Positions 27,634-36,313 of a stretch of DNA of 64,000 bases are shown here, piece after piece. The stretch comes from Lachnoclostridium sp. An14 (GTDB lineage Bacteria > Bacillota > Clostridia > Lachnospirales > Lachnospiraceae): contig NZ_NFLE01000018.1 in NCBI RefSeq assembly GCF_002160755.1, positions 19,977 through 83,976 of the forward strand, written 5' to 3'. A model generated the notes under the pieces. That model was not told the origin of the DNA. It did no database searches and worked only from the letters and a program-made list of their open reading frames with translations. A program made the translations under genes and the position numbers. The number at the start of each line of letters is the position of its first letter. Within the stretch, counting starts at the first letter, position 1.

Positions 27634-29481
27634 ATGGCATTTAACGAAACGCAGCAGGCGGCCATCCGCCACCGGGAGGGGCCGATTTTGGTGCTGGCCG
27701 GCCCCGGCTCCGGAAAGACCACAGTGCTCACGGAGCGGGTGCGGGCCCTCATTGAGGACGGACAGGTGGCCCCTGGAAATATCCTGGTGATCACCTTCAC
27801 CAGAGCGGCGGCCAGAGAGATGCAGGCCAGGTTTGAGCGCCTTATGGGCGGGAGGAAGGTGCCCGTGACCTTCGGCACCTTTCACAGCGTGTTTTTCCGC
27901 ATTTTAAAGCTGGCTTACGGCTACGAGGCGAAAGACATCGTGCGGGAGGAGCAGCGGACCCAGTTTATGAAGGAAATGACGGCGGAGGAGGAGATTGAGA
28001 CGGAGGACGAGGCGGATTTCATCTCGTCGGTGCTGGGGGAGATCAGCGCCGTCAAGGGGGAAATGTTAGACCTCTCCTGCTACTACTCTAAAAACTGCCC
28101 GGAGGAGATCTTTAAACGGCTGTACCACGGCTACGAGGAGCGGCTGCGGGCCGCCCGCCTCATCGACTTCGACGATATGCTGGTCATGTGCTACGAGCTG
28201 TTCTCCCAGAGGGCCGACATTTTGTCCGCCTGGCAGCGGAAATACACCTACATCCTCATCGACGAATTTCAGGACATCAACCGGATTCAGTACGAGATCG
28301 TCCGCATGATGGCCCTTCCGGAAAACAACCTGTTTATCGTGGGGGACGACGACCAGTCCATCTACCGGTTCCGGGGAGCGAAACCGGAGATCATGCTGGG
28401 GTTTGAAAAGGACTATCCGGGAGCGGCCAAAACCCTCCTGGATGTCAACTACCGGTCCACGAAGACTATTGTGGAGGCGGCCGGCCGGCTGATCGCCCAC
28501 AACCGCACCCGGTTTCCAAAAGACATCCGGGCGGAGAAGGGCCTGGGGGCGCCGGTGCGCACCTGCTTTTACCCCGACGCGGGGGATGAGGCTCTGGCGG
28601 TGGTGAAGGAGATTCTGGCCTACCGGGATGCGGGGTATTCCCTGTCGGATATGGCCGTCATCTACCGCACCAGCTTAGAGCCCAGGCTTTTGGTGGAGCG
28701 GCTCATGGAGTACAACGTGCCCTTTAAAACCAGGGACAGCCTGCCAAACATTTACGAGCACTGGATTTCCAGAAATATCCTGGCCTACATAAAGGCCGCC
28801 CTGGGAAATTTAGAGAGGGGAAACGTGCTGGAATTCATCAACCGCCCCAAGCGCTACATCAGCCGGGACGCCCTGGAGACGGCGGTGGTCTCTTGGGAGC
28901 AGGTAAAGTCCTTCTACCAGGACAAGGACTGGATGGTGGAGCGGATCGAGCGGCTGGAGTTTGATCTGGCGGCCATTTCCCGGATGAAACCGGCGGCGGC
29001 CGTAAACTACATCCGCAAGGCCGCCGGCTACAACGACTATCTGAAGGAGTACGCCCAGTTCCGGCGTATGAAGGAGGAGGAGCTTTTGGAGGTGGCGGAC
29101 CAGCTCCAGGAGAGCGCCGCCGGATTTCAGAGCTTTGAGGACTGGTTTTCCCACATGGAGGAGTACGGAAAAGAGCTGGAGGCCCAGGCCAGGAACCAGA
29201 CGGAGCCTCTGGGGGATCAGGATGGGGTGGCCCTTATGACCATGCACGGCTCCAAGGGCCTGGAATATTCCATTGTCTACATCATCGACGCCAACGAGGG
29301 GGTGACGCCCCACAGAAAGGCGGTGCTGGAGGCAGATCTGGAGGAGGAACGGCGGATGTTCTACGTGGCCATGACCAGGGCCAAGGAGAGGCTCTGCATC
29401 TGCGCCGCCAAGGAGCGGTACGGGAAAAAGCTGGAGCCGTCCCGGTTTATCCGGGAGTATTACGGAAAGGAGGAGCCATGA
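27634..29481 (+). CDS. UvrD/PcrA-type ATP-dependent DNA helicase
   Basis: 615 residues, superfamily 1A. Seen in order: Q-motif and Walker A (LNATQ-like FNETQQAAIRH, LAGPGSGKTT), motif Ia ITFTRAAA, motif II YILIDEFQDIN, motif III VGDDDQSIYRFRGA, motif IV region LDVNYRST, motif V MTMHGSKGLEYSIVYI and motif VI EEERRMFYVAMTRAKERL. It is about 100 residues shorter than PcrA and ends soon after motif VI, so it lacks the C-terminal Tudor-like tail. It is a probable repair or recombination helicase, distinct from the main PcrA. The stop codon overlaps the cobO start (ATGA). Confidence 0.92.
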   Translation: MAFNETQQAAIRHREGPILVLAGPGSGKTTVLTERVRALIEDGQVAPGNILVITFTRAAAREMQARFERLMGGRKVPVTFGTFHSVFFRILKLAYGYEAKDIVREEQRTQFMKEMTAEEEIETEDEADFISSVLGEISAVKGEMLDLSCYYSKNCPEEIFKRLYHGYEERLRAARLIDFDDMLVMCYELFSQRADILSAWQRKYTYILIDEFQDINRIQYEIVRMMALPENNLFIVGDDDQSIYRFRGAKPEIMLGFEKDYPGAAKTLLDVNYRSTKTIVEAAGRLIAHNRTRFPKDIRAEKGLGAPVRTCFYPDAGDEALAVVKEILAYRDAGYSLSDMAVIYRTSLEPRLLVERLMEYNVPFKTRDSLPNIYEHWISRNILAYIKAALGNLERGNVLEFINRPKRYISRDALETAVVSWEQVKSFYQDKDWMVERIERLEFDLAAISRMKPAAAVNYIRKAAGYNDYLKEYAQFRRMKEEELLEVADQLQESAAGFQSFEDWFSHMEEYGKELEAQARNQTEPLGDQDGVALMTMHGSKGLEYSIVYIIDANEGVTPHRKAVLEADLEEERRMFYVAMTRAKERLCICAAKERYGKKLEPSRFIREYYGKEEP

Positions 29482-30002
29482 AGGAGAAAGGGCTGATACA
29501 CATTTACTGCGGGGACGGGAAGGGAAAGACCACGGCGGCGGTGGGCCTGGCGGTGCGGGCCGCCGGCCGTGGGCTGCGGGTGCTCATTTCCCGGTTTTTA
29601 AAGACGGAGGACTCCGGGGAGGTGGAGGTGCTGCGGGCCATCCCCGGCATCACCGTGCTGCCCTGCGAGCGCACCTTCGGATTCCTGTTCCGCATGAGTC
29701 CGGAGCAGAAACGGGAGGCCGCCCAGTATTTTCAGGGACAGTTTGAAAAGACGGCCGCCATGGCCCCGGACTACGACCTGCTGATCCTGGACGAGATCAT
29801 GGCCTCCGTAAACGGCGGCGTGGTGAAGGAGGAGAGCGTCCTTCAGTTTCTGGAGGAAAAGCCGGAGGGGCTGGAGGTGGTTCTCACCGGCAGAGACCCG
29901 TCGGAGGAGCTGATGGCAAAGGCGGACTATATTTCCAGGATCCAGGCGGTGCGCCACCCCTACGAGCAGGGGGTGACCGCCAGAGAGGGAATCGAATACT
30001 GA
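29478..30002 (+). CDS. cobO: Cob(I)yrinic acid a,c-diamide adenosyltransferase
   Basis: 174 residues of the CobA/CobO/BtuR P-loop family. Signatures are GDGKGKTTAAVGLAVRAAGRG at the N-terminus, DYDLLILDEI in the middle and VVLTGRDPSEEL near the end. It transfers the adenosyl group of ATP to cobalt of corrinoids, making adenosyl-B12 forms. The 4-base ATGA overlap with the helicase shows translational coupling, though the two functions are unrelated. No other cobalamin gene is in the window, so the enzyme may serve salvage. Confidence 0.93.
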   Translation: MKEKGLIHIYCGDGKGKTTAAVGLAVRAAGRGLRVLISRFLKTEDSGEVEVLRAIPGITVLPCERTFGFLFRMSPEQKREAAQYFQGQFEKTAAMAPDYDLLILDEIMASVNGGVVKEESVLQFLEEKPEGLEVVLTGRDPSEELMAKADYISRIQAVRHPYEQGVTAREGIEY

Positions 30003-30047
30003 AACCGGGGACCGTTTCCCGGCATTTTCCCCCGGCGCAGAAAACAG

Positions 30048-30076
30048 TTGCAATTTCCCCCGCAGTCTGATACAGT
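30048..30076 (+). promoter_or_regulatory. Promoter of the DUF1292 gene
   Basis: TTGCAA (30048-30053), 17-base spacer, TACAGT (30071-30076). Confidence 0.65.
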
Positions 30077-30124
30077 GGAGACAAACAGGGAGGGAGACCT
30101 CCCGGCAAAAGAGAGGTTTAAATT

Positions 30125-30451
30125 ATGAGCGATAAGAAGAATACCATGGAAGAACCGGCAGAGGAGATGACCGTCACCCTGACCCTGGACGATGGCTCCG
30201 AGCTGGAGTGCGTTGTGCTGACGATCTTTGAGGCGGGGGGGAGAGACTACATTGCCCTGCTGCCTTTAGAGGGAGAAGACGCGGAGGAAGGAGAGGTATA
30301 CTTATACCGCTACACAGAGATCGACGGCAATCCCGACCTGCAGAACATCGAGGACGACGAGGAGTACGAGATCGTGGCAGACGCCTTCGACGAGCTGCTG
30401 GACGAGCAGGAGTACGACGAGCTCATCGGAGAGGATGAGCTGGAGGACTGA
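30125..30451 (+). CDS. DUF1292 acidic small protein
   Basis: 108 residues, strongly acidic. The core (VTLTLDDGSELECVVLTIFE, YIALLPLEG, EVYLYRY) matches the DUF1292 family common in Firmicutes and usually found as a lone cytoplasmic protein. The C-terminal 40 residues are almost all Asp, Glu, Leu and Tyr. Function is unknown. It has its own promoter and a strong terminator, so it is a single-gene unit. Confidence 0.88.
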   Translation: MSDKKNTMEEPAEEMTVTLTLDDGSELECVVLTIFEAGGRDYIALLPLEGEDAEEGEVYLYRYTEIDGNPDLQNIEDDEEYEIVADAFDELLDEQEYDELIGEDELED

Positions 30452-30496
30452 CGTCCCTGGACGGACAGACCGGTTACAGAAAAACAGGTATCAAAT

Positions 30497-30536
30497 AAAA
30501 AAGGAGGCATCCGGCGCGGTGATGCCTCCTTTTTTA
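30497..30536 (+). terminator. Terminator of the DUF1292 gene
   Basis: AAAAAGGAGGCATC / GATGCCTCCTTTTTT stem and T-run. The T-run runs into repeat copy 3. Confidence 0.92.
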
Positions 30537-30597
30537 TGGCCCAGAAAACAGCGTTTCCTGGGTCATAAAAGCCTCCGGAAGGATGCGCGCACGTTTT
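30532..30597 (+). repeat. Interspersed two-hairpin repeat, copy 3 (short form)
   Basis: Arms TTTTATGGCCCAG.AAA (30532-30547) and TTTCCTGGGTCATAAAA (30554-30570), then GCCTCCGGAAGGATGC and a GCGCGCAC tail with T-run. The stem keeps pairing although CATAGG of other copies is replaced by CCCAG with matching changes in the other arm. It ends at the stop codon of the AraC gene. Confidence 0.8.
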
Positions 30598-31526
30598 TAT
30601 TCCGTTTCCGGAACGGAAGACGGGGCGGCCGGTTCCTGCTGGCCGTATTTATTCCGGTATTTTAGCGGCGACAGGCCGTAATTGTCCCGGAACTGCTGGA
30701 TAAAATAGCTGATCTGACGATAGCCCACGTCGGCGCTGATTTCAGAGATGGGCTTGTCCGTGTGGACGATCATGTCCCTGGCAATATAAAGGCGGTACTC
30801 GTTTAAGTATTTAATGGGGGACATATTGGTGTATTTGCGGAACAAAGCCGTCAGGCGGTTTTTGTTGGTCATAATGTGGGCGGCAAGCTGCTGGACCGTC
30901 AGAGGTTCGGCGTAGTGCTCGTACACGTAGTTTAAAATGGTGTGAAACTGCTCCATTTCTTCATAGTTCAGCTCGTTCCCCTCTTGAAACTCCCGGATGA
31001 CCTCGTCGAACATCTGGGAGAGGAAATTCATAATAGAAAAATAGCCGGAGGGAGCTTTCGTCCAGGTGAGAAAGTCCTCCAGGGACGCGGTCTGATACGG
31101 CTTTAAGGGCAGCAGGATGTAGGAAAACCCGCGGTTTTCCAGAAAGGGACGGATATAGTGCTTTAAAATCAGGGGGTGAAAGATGTCCGTGCTGAAGTCA
31201 ATGCACAGCGCCCTGGCATTGTTGCCTGCGGTTCTGGAGCTGTGCATCAGCTGGCTGTTGATGAGCAGCAGCTTATCCTTGCCGAGGCGGAAGGTGTCCC
31301 CGTTGATGCGGTATTCCAGTTCCCCTTCATACACCCAGGAAAGCTGTAGCTCGTCATGCCAGTGAAAGGGAATGTGGTCGCAGCTGGCGTGAAAATAGTT
31401 TTGGGTATACATGGTGATGGGGAAATCGTCGGAGGGGAAGCTTACGTATTCCTTCCTGTTTTCCTCATCCATGGAAATGACAAAGTTCGCGCTGCCGCTG
31501 CTGCATTTTGGAAAAGAAACGCTCAT
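30597..31526 (-). CDS. AraC-family transcriptional regulator
   Basis: 309 residues from ATG 31526 (CAGGTG 8 bases upstream); a GTG three codons earlier is possible. The N-terminal cupin-like sensing domain (about 40-140; HIPFHWHDELQLSWVYEGEL signature) precedes the two-helix-turn-helix DNA-binding domain (about 205-300; LTVQQLAAHIMTNKNRLTALFRKY and ISEISADVGYRQISYFIQQFRDNYG). It is divergent from the M20/diaminopropionate lyase operon, 213 bases away, and is the probable activator of it in response to a substrate or product (inference). Confidence 0.9.
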   Translation of the reverse strand: MSVSFPKCSSGSANFVISMDEENRKEYVSFPSDDFPITMYTQNYFHASCDHIPFHWHDELQLSWVYEGELEYRINGDTFRLGKDKLLLINSQLMHSSRTAGNNARALCIDFSTDIFHPLILKHYIRPFLENRGFSYILLPLKPYQTASLEDFLTWTKAPSGYFSIMNFLSQMFDEVIREFQEGNELNYEEMEQFHTILNYVYEHYAEPLTVQQLAAHIMTNKNRLTALFRKYTNMSPIKYLNEYRLYIARDMIVHTDKPISEISADVGYRQISYFIQQFRDNYGLSPLKYRNKYGQQEPAAPSSVPETE

Positions 31527-31555
31527 ATATTTCACCTGCTTTTTCGTTCTCTGTG

Positions 31556-31590
31556 ATAACCGCTCTGGCGGTCATGCCCGTTTGTTTTGG
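31556..31590 (-). repeat. Short hairpin shared with 11521-11550, in the AraC leader
   Basis: ATAACCGC (31556-31563) and GCGGTCAT (31568-31575), then GCCCGTTTGTTTTGG. It has the same layout as the segment preceding repeat copy 1. It lies in the region between the AraC gene and the catabolic operon. Confidence 0.45.
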
Positions 31591-31739
31591 TAGATTATAT
31601 CATATTTATCCGGGGGAGAGATGAAAATTGGACAAATCTGATAAAAATCGGTTTGATGTTGATAGAATCAAAAGGCCGGCCTTGCTATACTTGGCTTATC
31701 GGAAACGAAACCCTGGTTTTACATGAGGAGGTATGAGTT

Positions 31740-32972
31740 ATGGCATCAATTAATGGAGAAAGGCTGATGGAGAGAATCCGCCTGTTGGGAGAGACAGGAA
31801 AAGACGAGACGGGATGGAGAGTCCGGCTGGCCGCTTCCGACGGAGATAAGGACGGGAGAGATATGGTGGTGGGCTGGATGGAAGATGCCGGACTTAAGGT
31901 GGTGGTGGACCGAATCGGAAATATCTTCGGCATCTGGGAGACGGAGGAGAACAAAGACAGGGCGCCTCTGATGTTAGGCTCCCATATCGACAGCGTCATC
32001 GACGCGGGCCAGTACGACGGCTGCTACGGGGTGATTGCGGGGATTGAAGTCATAAAGACTTTGAAGGAAAACGGGTACGTCCCCGCAAGGCCAATTATGA
32101 CAGGGGCCTTTACCAATGAGGAGGGAGTGCGCTACGCGCCGGATATGATGGGTTCCCTGGTATACGCAGGCGGGCTCTCCACGGAGGAGGCCCTGGCTAC
32201 CGTGGGAACGGACGGTACCATCCTGGGCGAGGAGTTAAAACGGATCGGCTACGAGGGGACGGTGGATCCGGGATTCGCAACCCCATCCGCCTTTATCGAG
32301 CTGCACATCGAGCAGGGGCCGATCCTGGATGTGGAAGGGATCCAGATTGGGGCTGTGGAGAACCTCCAGGGGATCTCCTGGCAGCGGGTGACCATCGAAG
32401 GGGCCGCGAACCACGCGGGCACGACGCCGACGGCGCTGCGGATGGACGCGGGGCTGGCCGCGGCAAAAGTCATCACCTTCTTAAGAGACCGGTGCGATCA
32501 GTCCGGCGGCAGGACGGTGGCTACGGTAGGCTGTATGGAATTTGAGCCGAACGCCGTCAACGTCATTCCCTCCAAAGCCGTATTTACGGTGGATCTAAGG
32601 AATCCGGACGAGGGGAACCTAAAAAAGGAGGAGCAGGCCCTGGCGGAGTATCTGAAGGAGCTGGAGCAAACGGACCAGGTGACCATCCGCACAGAGCGCA
32701 TGGCGCGCTCCACGCCGGTGTTATTCGATGAAGGGATCGTGAAGGCTGTGGAACAGGCGGCGAAGGATCGCGGTTTCACTTGCAGAAGAATGACTTCCGG
32801 GGCAGGCCAGGACGCCCAGATGATCGCCAGAATGTGTCCCACCGCCATGATTTTTGTGCCCAGCGTGAAGGGAATCAGCCACAATCCCAGGGAATTTACC
32901 CGGGAGCAGGATCTGCTGGCAGGAGCCAACGTATTCCTGGACGTGGTGAAACAGTTCTCCGCGGAGGCGTAA
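31740..32972 (+). CDS. M20 hydantoinase/carbamoylase-family amidohydrolase
   Basis: 410 residues. A Zn-dependent amidase of the N-carbamoyl-L-amino-acid hydrolase/allantoate amidohydrolase group: metal-site motifs LGSHIDSV, DAGQYDGCYGV and FTNEEGVRY, the family ELHIEQGP motif, and the dimer lid segment with NHAGTTP and MRMDAGLAA-like text. It splits an N-carbamoyl or similar amide bond. GAGGAGG precedes ATG 31740. It is the first gene of a three-gene operon with diaminopropionate ammonia-lyase and a second M20 enzyme, which suggests it frees or processes a diamino-acid derivative (inference). Confidence 0.9.
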   Translation: MASINGERLMERIRLLGETGKDETGWRVRLAASDGDKDGRDMVVGWMEDAGLKVVVDRIGNIFGIWETEENKDRAPLMLGSHIDSVIDAGQYDGCYGVIAGIEVIKTLKENGYVPARPIMTGAFTNEEGVRYAPDMMGSLVYAGGLSTEEALATVGTDGTILGEELKRIGYEGTVDPGFATPSAFIELHIEQGPILDVEGIQIGAVENLQGISWQRVTIEGAANHAGTTPTALRMDAGLAAAKVITFLRDRCDQSGGRTVATVGCMEFEPNAVNVIPSKAVFTVDLRNPDEGNLKKEEQALAEYLKELEQTDQVTIRTERMARSTPVLFDEGIVKAVEQAAKDRGFTCRRMTSGAGQDAQMIARMCPTAMIFVPSVKGISHNPREFTREQDLLAGANVFLDVVKQFSAEA

Positions 32973-33069
32973 CGGGGAACGGACTCGGGCGGAAACGGAC
33001 CGGGCCGCAGACGGGGCCGCCGTGTCCGCCAGGAAGGCACGTCCGAAAAACAGAAGGAGGAAATGGAAA

Positions 33070-34251
33070 ATGAATGTGAAGATGACGGTATTTGATTCGG
33101 ATAAACAGAAAGGCGCCTACGACCAGAAATTTTCTGTGGAGGAGGCGGAAAAAGCCCTTTCCTTCCACAGCGGCCTGGAGGGATATGAGGCGACCCCGCT
33201 GAGAAAGCTGGATGCCCTTTCCCGGTTTCTTGGGATTTCCGGCCTTTATGTGAAGGACGAGAGCTACCGGTTTGGCTTAAACGCCTTTAAAGCCCTGGGA
33301 GGCAGCTATGCCCTGGCCAGAGTGATGGCAGAAAAGACGGGAAAGGGGCTGGAGGAGATTACCCAGACTCCGGCGGGAACCTTTACCTTCGTGACAGCTA
33401 CGGACGGCAACCACGGCAGGGGAGTGGCCTGGGCCGCGAAGAACCTGTCCCAGAAGGCCGTTGTGTATATGCCGAAGGGCTCGGCAAAGGAGCGGCTGGA
33501 AAATATCAGACGTCTGGGAGCGGAGGCGGAAATCACCGAGTTGAATTACGACGATACGGTGCGGTTTGCCAAAAGCCAGGCGGAGAAAAATGGCTGGATC
33601 CTGGTGCAGGATACGGCCTGGGAAGGCTATGAGACCATTCCCACCTGGATCATGCAGGGGTATATGACCATGGCGCTGGAGGCGGTAAAGCAGCTGGGGG
33701 AGGTAAGGCCCACCCACATTTTCCTCCAGGCAGGCGTGGGGGCCATGGCAGGGGCCGTAACGGGATTTTTCAGCAATTACTATGGAGATTCCATGCCGAA
33801 ACTGTCCATTGTGGAGCCGGACCGGGCGGACTGCCTGTTCCGCACGGCCAAAGCCGCTGACGGGACCCTTCATAAGGTGGAAGGAGATCTGGACTCCATT
33901 ATGGCGGGCCTTTGCTGCGGAGAGGTGTGTACGGTGGGCTGGGAGGTCTTACGGCACCACGGGGATTATTTCTTCTCCTGCCCCGATTATATAGCCGCTG
34001 ACGGGATGCGGGTATTGGGAAATCCGTTGGGCGGCGATGAGCACATTATTTCCGGAGAGAGCGGAGCCGTCACCACCGGCCTGGTTTACCGCCTGATGAT
34101 GGATGAACGGCTGGAGAAGTGGAAAAAGGCTGTGGGGCTGGATCGGGATTCCGTGGTTTTGTGCATCAGCACGGAGGGAGACACCGACAGGGAAAATTAC
34201 CGCCGCGTCGTGTGGGAAGGCTGGTACTGTGATCCTGACAGCCGGAAATAG
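33070..34251 (+). CDS. dpaL: Diaminopropionate ammonia-lyase
   Basis: 393 residues from ATG 33070 (AGAAGGAGGAAATGG upstream); a longer reading from 33022 is an artefact. A fold-type II PLP enzyme related to YgeX/DpaL: the PLP lysine is K74 in NAFKALGG, followed by TATDGNHGRGVAWAAK, the QDTAWEGYETIPTWIMQGY segment and the GLCCGEVCTVGWE motif typical of the family. It converts 2,3-diaminopropionate to pyruvate and two ammonia. It sits between two M20 hydrolases, 98 and 36 bases away, and downstream of a divergent AraC regulator. This points to use of a 2,3-diaminopropionate conjugate as a carbon and nitrogen source (inference). Confidence 0.94.
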   Translation: MNVKMTVFDSDKQKGAYDQKFSVEEAEKALSFHSGLEGYEATPLRKLDALSRFLGISGLYVKDESYRFGLNAFKALGGSYALARVMAEKTGKGLEEITQTPAGTFTFVTATDGNHGRGVAWAAKNLSQKAVVYMPKGSAKERLENIRRLGAEAEITELNYDDTVRFAKSQAEKNGWILVQDTAWEGYETIPTWIMQGYMTMALEAVKQLGEVRPTHIFLQAGVGAMAGAVTGFFSNYYGDSMPKLSIVEPDRADCLFRTAKAADGTLHKVEGDLDSIMAGLCCGEVCTVGWEVLRHHGDYFFSCPDYIAADGMRVLGNPLGGDEHIISGESGAVTTGLVYRLMMDERLEKWKKAVGLDRDSVVLCISTEGDTDRENYRRVVWEGWYCDPDSRK

Positions 34252-34287
34252 GGTTAGCAGGGATAAGAACAGGAGGGGAAGAAGGAT

Positions 34288-35463
34288 ATGCCATTGACAG
34301 AAGAACAATATATGAAAGAGCTGAGAAAACAGATGACAGAGTGGAGACATGATCTCCACGCCCATCCGGAGAGCGCCTTTGAGGAAGTGAATACGGCGGC
34401 GTTTGTGGCAGAGAAACTGGAGGAAATGGGAATCCAGGTGGAAACGGGGATTGGGAAGACGGGGGTGGTAGGCACTCTGAAAGTAGGAGACGGAGAGCGG
34501 GTGGTTGGCTTAAGAGCCGATATGGACTGCATCTGTCTTCAGGAGGCGTCGGATCTGCCCTACGGCTCCCAGACCCCCAACCGGATGCACGCCTGCGGCC
34601 ATGACGGACATACGGCCACCCTTCTGGGGGCGGCGAAAATCCTTTCGGAGAGCAGGGATTTTTCCGGTACGGTCCGCTTTGTATTCCAGCCGGCGGAGGA
34701 GCCGGGATGGGGCTCTAAGGCCATGATAGAGGACGGCTTTTTTGAGCGGTTCCCCGTAGATGAGATGTACGGCTTTCACAATATGCCCCAGTATCCCGCC
34801 GGGACCATCGCTGTGCGGAAAGGCGGCATTATGGCCAGCGAGGACAATTTTACCATCAAAATAAAGGGAAAAGGCGGCCATGCCTCTGCCCCTGACGTGG
34901 TGAAGGATCCGTTGGTGATGGCGGCGGAAATCATCTGCGCCCTCCAGACCATTGTGGCCAGGAATGTGACGCCCACAGAGACGGCGGTGGTCTCCTGCAC
35001 GGAGCTGGAGACGGACGGCGCCCACAACGCCATTCCTTCCAACGTGGTGATCCGCGGCGATACCAGAAGTTTCACCCCGGAGGTGTCCAGGCTGATCGAG
35101 GAGCGGATGGAGTCCATCTGCCGGCACATTTGCCAGATGAACGGGGCGGAATGGGAGTTTACCTACACCCACGAATTTGCCCCCACCTTCAACTGGAAGG
35201 AAAATGCGGAGTACGCGGTGAAAGCGGCAAAAGCGGTTGTGGGGGAGGAGAGAGTGGTGGAAAACTGCGCGCCCCTGATGAGCTCCGAGGATTTCGGCAG
35301 GTTCATCCAGACGGTGCCGGGCTGTTTTGTCTTTCTTGGAAACAGAAGAGAGGGGGAGGAATCCCTGCCCCTTCACAACTCCCAGTTTGACTACAATGAC
35401 GATATTCTCGTAACGGGAGCCAGGTTTTTCGCGGAACTGGTGAAACAGAGGCTTGCGAAGTAA
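34288..35463 (+). CDS. M20 amidohydrolase (hippurate/N-acyl amino acid type)
   Basis: 391 residues. The M20D pattern is clear: RADMD, NRMHACGHDGHTA with metal ligands Cys/His, FQPAEEPGWGSKAM with the catalytic Glu, GFHNMP, and the dimerisation segment with KGGHASAPD. The last metal-site motif is in MSSEDFGRF. Enzymes of this type hydrolyse N-acyl, N-acetyl or indole-acetyl amino acids. As third gene after dpaL it may release free diaminopropionate from an N-acyl form, while the first M20 enzyme acts on a carbamoyl or allantoate-like amide (inference). No terminator is evident after the stop. Confidence 0.9.
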   Translation: MPLTEEQYMKELRKQMTEWRHDLHAHPESAFEEVNTAAFVAEKLEEMGIQVETGIGKTGVVGTLKVGDGERVVGLRADMDCICLQEASDLPYGSQTPNRMHACGHDGHTATLLGAAKILSESRDFSGTVRFVFQPAEEPGWGSKAMIEDGFFERFPVDEMYGFHNMPQYPAGTIAVRKGGIMASEDNFTIKIKGKGGHASAPDVVKDPLVMAAEIICALQTIVARNVTPTETAVVSCTELETDGAHNAIPSNVVIRGDTRSFTPEVSRLIEERMESICRHICQMNGAEWEFTYTHEFAPTFNWKENAEYAVKAAKAVVGEERVVENCAPLMSSEDFGRFIQTVPGCFVFLGNRREGEESLPLHNSQFDYNDDILVTGARFFAELVKQRLAK

Positions 35464-35685
35464 GAACTTGTAGGGCACCCTGCATACCATCACTCATAAA
35501 TTTGTGAGCGGCTCATGAATTTACTAATATCTTGTTTGTCAGAAGTTGATTTTTTATAATGAGAACAGCTTAAGTGAGGGAGCTAAAATCAGACTTTGAG
35601 GGAATTTTCATGATGAATGAAAATGTTCTGAAGCTGTTGAAGGCGAGTAGGTGGGATATATCAAGATTTTGGAAAGGGTGAGGAA

Positions 35686-36195
35686 ATGGATCGTTTAAAA
35701 TTGGTGATACCTAAAAAGGAACATGAGACGGCCGTTATGGATTTCCGGGAGGAATTTCTAAAAGCAAAAGAAAGAGTCAGCGGAGGTGCAGGATTGGAAC
35801 AGGCTGAAAATTATGGGGAATGGCTGGAACGCAAATACATTCCTCACTACGGGCTGGTGGATGAGGCTGTTTTCCTGGCATTTGATGGCACTGAAACCCT
35901 AGTTGGCATTTCAGATATACGTTTGGGGACAAACGACTTTGTCCAGGCATTTGCAGGGCGGATCGGATACAGTGTCCGTCCCTCGCAGAGAAGAAAAGGC
36001 TATGCTTCAGAAATACTCCGTCTTACGCTTGAACAGGCCGCCCAATATGGTTTTCAAAAAATACTGATCACTTGTAATGAGCCCAATATTGCATCCGCTA
36101 AAATCATAGAGAAAAACGGCGGGGTTTTAGAAAAAATGATTCCACACCCTGGATTTCCAGATGTGAAACGATACTATATTGATCTTTCTTTGTAG
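35686..36195 (+). CDS. GNAT-family N-acetyltransferase
   Basis: 169 residues with the acetyl-CoA-binding motif RRKGYASEILRLTLEQA and the later CNEPNIASAKIIEKNGG segment typical of GNAT enzymes of the YjdJ/RimJ kind. Substrate unknown. The gene and the AT-rich 35464-35685 spacer have a visibly lower GC content than neighbours, so it may be a later arrival. The ribosome binding site is GGGTGAGGAA. It is closed by a bidirectional terminator shared with ychF. Confidence 0.88.
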   Translation: MDRLKLVIPKKEHETAVMDFREEFLKAKERVSGGAGLEQAENYGEWLERKYIPHYGLVDEAVFLAFDGTETLVGISDIRLGTNDFVQAFAGRIGYSVRPSQRRKGYASEILRLTLEQAAQYGFQKILITCNEPNIASAKIIEKNGGVLEKMIPHPGFPDVKRYYIDLSL

Positions 36196-36257
36196 CAAAT
36201 TCAGCCAAGGTTTTGCAATGGGACGATTGGGGCTGAATTTTCATGGGTTATAGAAAG

Positions 36258-36312
36258 GGTGCTGCCGGATCATCAGACGGATGATCAAGCAGCACTCCTT
36301 TCCTTTCTTTTT
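36258..36312. terminator. Bidirectional terminator between GNAT gene and ychF
   Basis: GGGTGCTGC...GCAGCACTCC outer stem with GATCATC/GATGATC inside, followed on the plus strand by a T-run. On the minus strand it is preceded by the ychF stop codon. Confidence 0.8.
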
Positions 36313-36313
36313 T

